IMG/VR virus record: IMGVR_UViG_3300028581_000028
Location: 20,314 to 84,313 of that record
Strand: one strand, 5' to 3'
DNA: 64,000 nt
Source: a virus
Position 1 is the stretch's first letter, and every line of letters begins with the position of its first letter. Below the pieces are notes generated by a model. The model saw only the letters and a program-made list of their open reading frames with translations. It did not search any database and was not told the origin of the DNA. This document shows positions 56,773-63,203 of this stretch, piece after piece. Both the position numbers and the translations under genes were made by a program.

Positions 56773-57470
56773 GTAATGTTAAGAAGCATCCGTGCAACTT
56801 TGAAGCACTTCAAAACATAATTGTTCAGGGATTCTACTTCTTTCGTAATGTCCGTTTTTACCTTGCGTTCCTGTTTTTGCTCCACGTCTTGCACTTTCAT
56901 GGTGGCAATGCTTATTCATTACATTACCTTGCTTATCGTATTTGTAATTGTGGCATTCGGATCTTGGTATCCATGTTTTTGAGTTAGTCCAAATATCTGT
57001 TGGCTTTGCTCGATCATCTCCATATTGGCAGTACCAAACTGTATGCCTTTTAAATTCTTGCATCCATTCCATGTGTCTTAACATTCCACGTGGGTTTTCA
57101 ATAAAAAACACCATGTTTGGGTTTATAGCCAACCAGTCTTTTATTAGCTTAATAAAGTGTTGGTTTACGACATCACATTTTTTAGCATAATCGCTTTTAG
57201 GTTCTGTTTTATTCCTATGTGTGCTTATCGCTGCAATAGTGTATGTGGTGCAATCAGGCGAAGCCCAAACAACATCAGGAATAAAAGGCACATCTTCTTT
57301 TTTAAGTTCGCCAATATCAATCGAAAGGTTAATGTTTTCGTATTGTTCCCAATCAACTGAAAAAACATTCATTCCTAATTTATCAGCAACTTTACCAATA
57401 CTTCTCGATCCTGCAAATAATTCTAATATATTCATAATTAATAATTTACTAATAAAACACTACACATAAC
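56766..57470 (-). mobile_element. integron-type cassette 5 (cytosine-5 methyltransferase-like)
   Basis: The ends GTTATGTGTA and TACACATAAC are exact complements. The cassette carries one gene. Confidence 0.8.
56779..57435 (-). CDS. cytosine-5 methyltransferase-like protein in cassette 5
   Basis: A 218-aa protein with NILELFAGSRSIGKVADKL (motif I), ASPDCTTYT (motif IV, with SPDC in place of PC), and FFIENPRGMLR (ENP, motif VI). The order is that of cytosine-5 DNA methyltransferases, but the enzyme is short and the target-recognition region reduced. A 5-methylcytosine activity is likely but not certain. Confidence 0.7.
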   Translation of the reverse strand: MNILELFAGSRSIGKVADKLGMNVFSVDWEQYENINLSIDIGELKKEDVPFIPDVVWASPDCTTYTIAAISTHRNKTEPKSDYAKKCDVVNQHFIKLIKDWLAINPNMVFFIENPRGMLRHMEWMQEFKRHTVWYCQYGDDRAKPTDIWTNSKTWIPRSECHNYKYDKQGNVMNKHCHHESARRGAKTGTQGKNGHYERSRIPEQLCFEVLQSCTDAS

Positions 57471-57556
57471 AAAGGCTATAAGCAATTGCCTATCAGCGTT
57501 TGTGGTTAATTGAACAGTATTTACAAGGCAACTGCTCATAGCCTCGAACGTTAGGT
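57464..57556 (-). repeat. attC-type recombination site (attC-2)
   Basis: ACATAAC at 57464-57470 and GTTAGGT at 57550-57556 flank AAAGGCTATAAGCAATTGCC (57471-57490) and GGCAACTGCTCATAGCC... (57527-57543), nearly perfect complements. GTTAGGT matches the integron GTTRRRY core exactly. Confidence 0.9.
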
Positions 57557-58205
57557 GTAATGCCAGCGGACACCCTAAAACATTCGGAGTTGGCTGACAA
57601 AATCTTTAAAACGCTTTTCTTGTGCTTCATAATAATCTTTGTTAAGTTCAAAACCTGTAAAGTTGAAATTTCCTTTAGCACAAGCAATTCGGCTACTTCC
57701 TGAACCTAAATGAGTGTCTAAAATCAAATTGCCTTGCTCTGCATAATTTTGTAAAATCCAATCGTAAATATTTATATGCTTTTGGCAAGGATGTATTTTT
57801 CCTTTAAATGTATAGTCAACTTTCAATTTGCCATCAAATCCATTCATATTACCAATATCTGAAAATCGTATCATTTTACATTTGCCATCAAAAGAAGTCC
57901 ACGCCAATTCAAATTCATCAAATTCTCGTTTCCCTAAATATCCTGCTTTTATAACTGATTTGTCCCAGCATATCCATTGCCGTTTTATTGGCAAATTAAA
58001 GTAGTTTCCGCCCCACACTATTTGATTTTTAGAAACTCTAAATAACTGCTCCCAATATTCGTCTGTTGGTCTTTCTTTGTCCCATTCAGCTATTCCAATT
58101 CCGTAAGGTGGGTCAACTATTGCAAGGTCAAAATGATTATCAGAAAAGCGTTTTAAACCCTCTACACAATCCTCATTATACACCACAGAAGGCACTGCAC
58201 CTAAC
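57550..58205 (-). mobile_element. integron-type cassette 6 (methyltransferase)
   Basis: It starts with GTTAGGTGTAATGCC and ends with GGCACTGCACCTAAC, which pair with 13 of 15 bases. It carries most of a methyltransferase gene. Confidence 0.8.
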
Positions 58206-58255
58206 ACGGTATTGGCAAAATTGCCGTTCTGTTTTTCAATTAAACTTTCGTCCAT
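57575..58255 (-). CDS. DNA methyltransferase in cassette 6
   Basis: A 226-aa beta-class enzyme with VVYNEDCVEGLKRF near residue 24, VDPPYGIGIAEWD near 48, SKNQIVWGGNYF near 80 and late motif I LILDTHLGSGSSRIA. It is closely related to 61046-61660 and 61667-62341. The ATG at 58255 lies in the loop of attC-1, so the first 17 residues come from the boundary. A GTG in the VVYNEDC region would be a start inside the cassette. Confidence 0.85.
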   Translation of the reverse strand: MDESLIEKQNGNFANTVLGAVPSVVYNEDCVEGLKRFSDNHFDLAIVDPPYGIGIAEWDKERPTDEYWEQLFRVSKNQIVWGGNYFNLPIKRQWICWDKSVIKAGYLGKREFDEFELAWTSFDGKCKMIRFSDIGNMNGFDGKLKVDYTFKGKIHPCQKHINIYDWILQNYAEQGNLILDTHLGSGSSRIACAKGNFNFTGFELNKDYYEAQEKRFKDFVSQLRMF

Positions 58256-58326
58256 AATTTCAACTTTTGTTTTTCAATTTATCTTTCGGTTCGGCAACTT
58301 CGCCAATACCCATACGTACGTTCTTC
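58199..58326 (-). repeat. attC-type recombination site at the right end (attC-1)
   Basis: ACCTAAC at 58199-58205 and GTTCTTC at 58320-58326 flank ACGGTATTGGCAAAATTGCC... (58206-58225) and CGGCAACTTCGCCAATACCC... (58292-58311), which pair well. The right core GTTCTTC departs from the GTTA seen elsewhere, so this may be a first, attI-like or degenerate site. The loop holds the methyltransferase start codon. Confidence 0.65.
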
Positions 58327-58358
58327 TGTATCCATGCTGTTTATTTTTTTGGTTTAAA

Positions 58359-58377
58359 GGGGCGAGGCATAAGCCCC
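58359..58377 (-). terminator. hairpin after the DUF932 gene
   Basis: GGGGC and GCCCC form a stem around nine bases, 26 bases after the stop at 58403, followed by TTTAAACC on the minus strand. It separates the DUF932 gene from the cassette array. The strength is moderate. Confidence 0.45.
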
Positions 58378-58402
58378 AACCCCTCCTTCTGAACAAAGCA
58401 TC

Positions 58403-59344
58403 TTAATTAACTATTTCGATTTCTTGTTTTGTATTTTTGCCAATCCAGTCCATTATGGTATTATATGCAATGAGGTTTATGTGATAACCTCTGCCAGTCA
58501 TAATAAACTCTGTTTTTTGTTTTGTATTGGTTGAGTGATTTGTATATCTGGTAACTCCGTTAAATAACCCCCATAATGTTGCTCCCTCTAACTCCATCTC
58601 GGTCTTCATAGCCAGATTTACCTTTTCGGCTACCTTTAGCTTATTTCCGTTAATATCGCCTTTTTTAGCATCAAGGTTAATGTCGAAACATTCCTTAAGA
58701 ATACTGGCAAAGATCTCGTCACGTAATGGAGTATCTGACATTATCTTGAAATTTTTCATAAGTTTTTCATCCATTACAATAGTACGTCTTAACTCTTGCA
58801 TCGCCAATTTAATGCGTTCTACCGCAGACTCGGAGTGTCTAAATTTGGGTATATCTCTGTATGCCTTATAAAATGTATTTTCACATACAACGACTGTATT
58901 TGAACTACCAAATCCAATCGAGGTTGATCCGTTATGGCTATTAAGAGCAGTAATGTGTCGCCTTACTGAACTCTTGCCAATAAACTCGGTCTTTAACTCG
59001 CATTGTAAATACACTTTTTTACCCTCGTGTAGCATCCCTCCACGACTAACATCAAGTCCGATGCCCTCACTTGCCAGTACCAGCGTTTCGGCTAATTGGC
59101 TATTTTGGTAAGGGATGTATTTATCGGTAACTGATCCAAGCCATTGTTTTGTATCCTTTCTAAAAATACCAGTACTGCCAGATTTTAGTCCATTAATGTC
59201 TGGATCGTCTGATAATGTAACTAAAGGAATTTGAATTACAGACCAGTTTAAGCCAGTAGATTCAAGTACATCGAGAATTTTCTCGTTTTGTTCGTAGGTA
59301 GTAACTACCTTTTGTTCGTTTTGGTTTACAGTTGCTTCGTTCAT
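58403..59344 (-). CDS. DUF932 phage/plasmid-type protein
   Basis: A 313-aa protein. The order NGLKSGSTGIFRKDTKQWLGSVTDKYIPYQNSQL (split here), GGMLHEGKKVYLQ, ALNSHNGSTSIGFGSSNTVVVCENTF and AMQELRR matches DUF932 (phage/plasmid-related TIGR03299). The family often occurs near replication or recombination genes and may bind DNA. The start at 59344 follows AATAAGT; the promoter is at 59383-59413. Confidence 0.8.
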   Translation of the reverse strand: MNEATVNQNEQKVVTTYEQNEKILDVLESTGLNWSVIQIPLVTLSDDPDINGLKSGSTGIFRKDTKQWLGSVTDKYIPYQNSQLAETLVLASEGIGLDVSRGGMLHEGKKVYLQCELKTEFIGKSSVRRHITALNSHNGSTSIGFGSSNTVVVCENTFYKAYRDIPKFRHSESAVERIKLAMQELRRTIVMDEKLMKNFKIMSDTPLRDEIFASILKECFDINLDAKKGDINGNKLKVAEKVNLAMKTEMELEGATLWGLFNGVTRYTNHSTNTKQKTEFIMTGRGYHINLIAYNTIMDWIGKNTKQEIEIVN

Positions 59345-59382
59345 ACTTATTAATTTTAACGGTTATTTAATTACTTATTGCA

Positions 59383-59413
59383 CAAATATACAATCGAGAT
59401 AATTAAAATGCAA
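59383..59413 (-). promoter_or_regulatory. leftward promoter of the DUF932 gene
   Basis: AAGACTTGC gives TTG, 20 bases before TATATTTG on the minus strand, and TTG/CAA half-sites flank the -7 box. It precedes the DUF932 start by about 40 bases. Confidence 0.7.
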
Positions 59414-59487
59414 GTCTTTATTAATATATTTTTTATTGTTTTATACATTAGTATATTACAATTAACATTATAATTTATTAATTTATA

Positions 59488-59511
59488 TATGTTGCACAAT
59501 TATATAACATA
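59488..59511. promoter_or_regulatory. operator-like inverted repeat (copy 4)
   Basis: TATGTTG and TAACATA (six paired bases) flank ten bases, in the same spacing as the promoter dyads. The minus strand TATAATTG is one base from TAnnTTTG, but no TTG box is at the right distance. Confidence 0.45.
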
Positions 59512-59571
59512 ATCAATTAACTGTTAATATATAAGTTATTAATTTGATAATGCCGACTTTTATAATTAACA

Positions 59572-59937
59572 TTAATCTAATTCAAAGCCATTAATCTCAT
59601 AAAATCTGGAATGATATAATGCTAATTGGGTTTCAGATAATATTTTCTTAGTTCTGGATGTGTTTAACTCAAAAAAGTTATTCTTGTTTTTCATTATAAC
59701 ACGTCCAGCCCAGTTAAATATCATTTTATCCTTGTGCTTTATCCCTTGACAAGCGTTATAATCCAAGAAAAGAGTGTACTCCTCACCGCTTATTAAATTG
59801 CCCATATACGAGGTTACGTTATTTTTTCTAATGGCTAACTGTTTTCCTTCTTCGGTTGTAAAAAGGTTATACCATAAATCGCCACTATCTGCATCTCGCA
59901 GTTCGGCTTTAATGAATATCAGTTTTTTCTTTTGCAT
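59572..59937 (-). CDS. hypothetical protein, 121 aa
   Basis: A beta-rich basic protein: AELRDADSGDLWYNLF, EEYTLFLDYNACQG. The start at 59937 follows AAATAAGT. Not recognised. Confidence 0.5.
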   Translation of the reverse strand: MQKKKLIFIKAELRDADSGDLWYNLFTTEEGKQLAIRKNNVTSYMGNLISGEEYTLFLDYNACQGIKHKDKMIFNWAGRVIMKNKNNFFELNTSRTKKILSETQLALYHSRFYEINGFELD

Positions 59938-59939
59938 AC

Positions 59940-61031
59940 TTATTTTGTTTTAGTTGTTTTAAAATATAATTGCTGGGGAGAATATCTGTAATACTTTGGT
60001 GTATCTGGCTTTTTTAATTCGATCCACTCTACAGCCTTATTTATTCTATCAAGGTTTGTGTACTCAAATGTTTTTGATTTGGTGTTGTATCCTTGTGCTT
60101 TAAAAAAAGCATCAACCTCTGCCTTCCTTTCGGTAGTTGTAAACACACAATCTGTTAAAAACATAAGAAAATCATCGCCCAGTTGGTCGGCTAATTTTAA
60201 AAAGACATCGTAAACATATCCAATAATATTATGCCTAATATGTCTATACTCTGGCTCTCTTCTGTTTATGTAGCGTTTGGGCTTCCCTAATTCATCAACC
60301 TCCATATCCCGACCTTTATAATGGGTTTCCATTTCGCATTTATCCAGCGATCCGATTGAGGCATTTCTACCAAGTTTCCACTCTTTCTTTTTCAAACCCT
60401 TTTTATACGTTTGCTCTGTAATGTACCCAATTTTATAAATCGTTTCCCAGTAGCAATTATTAATATCAACCGAAACACAAACCTTATTTATGTTTTTTTC
60501 AATAGCATCAAGGTTAAATAATTGTTCTTTATAATCCCTCTCCCTTCGAACCAGCTTATCGGCATTCATACTTAGCCAAATATCAACATCAAACTTTACT
60601 GCCTTTGATAAATGAAATCCTTTTCCAACAACATCATCTGCATTAAACGGAATGTATGTTTTGCCATCGTATTTTATTTTTTCAGTTGTTCCGCTAACAA
60701 TTACAGTAAAATTATCACCCCTATCCTCTAAAAATTTTTTTATAACTCCGTAACGATTTTCATCGAGGATAAAAACCGACTTTGGAGGTCTGGGGGGTTT
60801 TATCGCAACGTCCCCGTTTATTTTTTGATCTCCGCCAATATTATCCTCTTGGGGTGCGTTTACTTTAACCTTGCCCTTCTTTTGTTTTAAAGGGCTTTCT
60901 TGGGCTAATTTCTTATCCTTTTTTTCAACAACTTTAACCGAGTTAATATCATTGTTAATAACCATCTCCTTATTATCAATAAGTTTACTCGGTTCTTCAC
61001 TTTTTTTCTTGGCTTTTTTAATCGCTTTCAT
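59940..61031 (-). CDS. polymerase-palm-like protein
   Basis: A 363-aa protein with a basic, low-complexity first 80 residues. Residues 185-205 (VSVDINNCYWETIYKIGYIT, with D189 and Y194) resemble motif A of family B DNA polymerases. KKEWKLGRNASIGSL (about 215-228) resembles motif B. FLTDCVFTT (D294) resembles motif C. There is no exonuclease domain and the size is far below that of a polymerase. It may be a diverged palm domain or primase-like enzyme. Start at 61031 after AATAAGT. Confidence 0.5.
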   Translation of the reverse strand: MKAIKKAKKKSEEPSKLIDNKEMVINNDINSVKVVEKKDKKLAQESPLKQKKGKVKVNAPQEDNIGGDQKINGDVAIKPPRPPKSVFILDENRYGVIKKFLEDRGDNFTVIVSGTTEKIKYDGKTYIPFNADDVVGKGFHLSKAVKFDVDIWLSMNADKLVRRERDYKEQLFNLDAIEKNINKVCVSVDINNCYWETIYKIGYITEQTYKKGLKKKEWKLGRNASIGSLDKCEMETHYKGRDMEVDELGKPKRYINRREPEYRHIRHNIIGYVYDVFLKLADQLGDDFLMFLTDCVFTTTERKAEVDAFFKAQGYNTKSKTFEYTNLDRINKAVEWIELKKPDTPKYYRYSPQQLYFKTTKTK

Positions 61032-61045
61032 ACTTATTTTTGTTT

Positions 61046-61660
61046 TTATAAGCCCAGTCTTAATTGGCTTGTGAAGTCTTTAAAACGCTTTTCTTGTGCC
61101 TCAAAATAATCATTATCTATCTCAAATCCAGTAAACTCAAGCCCAGCTTTAAAGCAAGATATTCTACTACTTCCACTTCCAAGATGTGTATCAAGAATTT
61201 TCATATTTGGTTCGGAATAATTTTTTAATATCCAGTCGTATAGTTTTATTGGCTTTTGAGTCGGGTGTAAGCGATATAACTTAGGGTTACTTCCTTTAAA
61301 TATTTTTGCCAGTTTATCGAAAGAAGTCCAAGCGTATTCACACATTGCCAAGCTAAAATCTTCTCCAATTTGCTTATCCCATATTAAAAAACAACGAGTT
61401 GGTGGTAAATCAAAATAATTACCGCCCCAAATTATTTGATTTTTAGATACACGAAATAACTCGTCCCAGTACTCTTTGGTTGGAACATTATCCCAGTCTT
61501 TATTAACTATCTCGTTAAAATTCATCTTGCCACTACTACCGCCCTTAAACTTATCGCCAATTCCATACGGAGGATCAACGATTGCAAGGTCGAAGTGTTT
61601 ATTGGTAAAACGCTTAAGTCCTTGTACGCAATCCTCGTTATAAACCATATTTACTATCAT
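61046..61660 (-). CDS. DNA methyltransferase (tandem paralogue 1)
   Basis: A 204-aa beta-class enzyme with VYNEDCVQGLKRF near residue 6, IVDPPYGIGDKFKGG near 27-42, SKNQIIWGGNYF, and late motif I ILDTHLGSGSSRIS. It shares most features with the cassette 6 enzyme and ends KDFTSQLRLGL, like its neighbours. No attC site lies near it. Confidence 0.85.
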   Translation of the reverse strand: MIVNMVYNEDCVQGLKRFTNKHFDLAIVDPPYGIGDKFKGGSSGKMNFNEIVNKDWDNVPTKEYWDELFRVSKNQIIWGGNYFDLPPTRCFLIWDKQIGEDFSLAMCEYAWTSFDKLAKIFKGSNPKLYRLHPTQKPIKLYDWILKNYSEPNMKILDTHLGSGSSRISCFKAGLEFTGFEIDNDYFEAQEKRFKDFTSQLRLGL

Positions 61661-61666
61661 AATTCG

Positions 61667-62341
61667 TTATTTAAAATCAATTCTTAATTGGCTTTTAAAA
61701 TCTGTAAACCGCTTCTCTTGGGCATCATAGTAATCTTTATCAAGCTCAAAGCCAACAAATTCAAGACCAGCCATATAACAAGCTATGCGACTACTTCCAC
61801 TTCCAACGTGAGTGTCGAGAATTTTATCGCTCTCTTTAGCATAATTATCAAGTATCCATCTATATAACGTAACGGGTTTTTGGGTAGGATGTATCCTTTT
61901 TTCCTTAATTTTCATATTTTCTTGCAACATCCCAGCCCATTTGTGTTTTACTTTTCTTACTGCAGTATTGAACGAAGTCCACGCAAGTTCGCAATCGGCA
62001 AAATCTGTACCGCCATTATCTTTATCCCAAACAATCCAACACGAACTATCAAACGGAATCTTGCTTATAAAATGGTTTGCTCCGAAAATTATTTGATTTT
62101 TAGAAACCCTCATCAGTTCTTTAAAAAACTCCTCGCTTGGTGCTGATTTATCCCAATCCTTTTTTAAATAATCGATTTTTTTAGCAACACCTCCTCCCTT
62201 GCCTTGCCCTTGATTATTTATGTCGATTCCATACGGGGGATCTATAATAGCCAGATCAAATAACTTGTCCGCATACATCTCTATGCCTCGTAAACAGTCC
62301 ACATTAAAAACTCGATTATCGTAATATCCTTGTTTTAGCAT
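61667..62341 (-). CDS. DNA methyltransferase (tandem paralogue 2)
   Basis: A 224-aa beta-class enzyme: VFNVDCLRGIEMY, IIDPPYGIDINNQGQGKGGG, VSKNQIIFGANHF, then KILDTHVGSGSSRIACYMAGL. It ends FTDFKSQLRIDF. It overlaps the 64-aa gene upstream by seven bases. Confidence 0.85.
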   Translation of the reverse strand: MLKQGYYDNRVFNVDCLRGIEMYADKLFDLAIIDPPYGIDINNQGQGKGGGVAKKIDYLKKDWDKSAPSEEFFKELMRVSKNQIIFGANHFISKIPFDSSCWIVWDKDNGGTDFADCELAWTSFNTAVRKVKHKWAGMLQENMKIKEKRIHPTQKPVTLYRWILDNYAKESDKILDTHVGSGSSRIACYMAGLEFVGFELDKDYYDAQEKRFTDFKSQLRIDFK

Positions 62342-62529
62342 AATTCTTTATTTAAAATATATAAACTTAACATCCTCCGCATTTTAGCTTTTCGGCTTTT
62401 GTGATCTTTAGAAGGTCTACTATGTTTTAGACCACACGCACAAGGAATTGGCAGTTTTGTAACCCCAAATTTACCAGTTGATGTACAATCAAATGGGTAA
62501 TCTTTTTTCTTAACTCCGTAAGGTTTCAT
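62335..62529 (-). CDS. basic Cys-containing protein, 64 aa
   Basis: A Lys/Arg-rich protein with PFDCTSTGKFG and PCACGLKHS. It lies between two methyltransferase genes. It is not recognised and may bind DNA or metal. Confidence 0.5.
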   Translation of the reverse strand: MKPYGVKKKDYPFDCTSTGKFGVTKLPIPCACGLKHSRPSKDHKSRKAKMRRMLSLYILNKELC

Positions 62530-62539
62530 ATTTTATAAA

Positions 62540-63172
62540 TTAAAAGTCCATTTTTAACTGACTTTTATGAAAATTAAACTGCCTTTTGCCAGTTTCAAAA
62601 TATTTTTTATCAATCTCGCAAATATCGAGGTTAAAGCCCTCTATATCACAAGCAATCGCAATACTCATACTCCCCCCGTGAGTATCCAATATTTTATAAT
62701 TTGGCTTACCAAAGCGTTTTAACTGCCATCTATACAAATAAATTGGCTTTTGTGTTGGATGTATTCGTTCTATTCCATCTTTTGCATTTGCCCCAACCCA
62801 GCTTTTGTTAATCTTTCGCAAAGTTCCAGCGAAACTCGTCCACGCAAGTTCGCCATCGGCAAAATCATTATCCCCAGTTCCTTTATCCCAAAAAAGCCAA
62901 GCTCCCGTTGGTTTTAAAAACTCGGTCATATAATTACCTCCCCATACGATCTGGTTTCGAGATACACGAAATAACTGATCCCAATATTCTTGAGTTGGAA
63001 TTGCATTATCCCAATCGGCTTCTCCCCGATAAATTCTTTTTCCAGTACCGAGAGTCATTTTATTTACCCCGATTCCATAAGGGGGATCGTCAATCGCTAT
63101 ATCATAGCAATTGTCTGGCTTCCCCCTCATAAATTCAATACAATCACAGTTAAAAAAATTAATTTTTGGCAT
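62540..63172 (-). CDS. DNA methyltransferase (tandem paralogue 3)
   Basis: A 210-aa beta-class enzyme with FNCDCIEFMRG near residue 6, IDDPPYGIGV near 26-35, SRNQIVWGGNYM and a motif I ILDTHGGSMSIAIACD that lost the central Gly of GSGS. It ends KSQLKMDF. The start follows AATAAGT. Most diverged of the three tandem copies. Confidence 0.8.
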   Translation of the reverse strand: MPKINFFNCDCIEFMRGKPDNCYDIAIDDPPYGIGVNKMTLGTGKRIYRGEADWDNAIPTQEYWDQLFRVSRNQIVWGGNYMTEFLKPTGAWLFWDKGTGDNDFADGELAWTSFAGTLRKINKSWVGANAKDGIERIHPTQKPIYLYRWQLKRFGKPNYKILDTHGGSMSIAIACDIEGFNLDICEIDKKYFETGKRQFNFHKSQLKMDF

Positions 63173-63203
63173 ACTTATTCGTTTTTATTTTAATTTTTCA
63201 CTC

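Larger units (their letters stand above)
59345..59571 (-). other. very AT-rich non-coding control region
   Basis: 227 bases without a gene, dominated by A and T. It contains the promoter at 59383-59413 and a dyad copy at 59488-59511. Nothing else is recognised; an origin of replication is possible but shows no DnaA-box cluster that I can identify. Confidence 0.5.

Noticed and set aside
57493-57687. 64-aa minus-strand frame over attC-2 and the end of the methyltransferase
   Set aside because: Shadow frame through the attC stem; the methyltransferase frame is clearly the coding one.
54262-58326. Ordinary palindromic repeats or MITE insertions as an explanation of the array
   Set aside because: A MITE would carry the same ends in each copy and duplicate a target site. 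Here each unit has its own complementary pair of ends, and the stems share layout rather than sequence.
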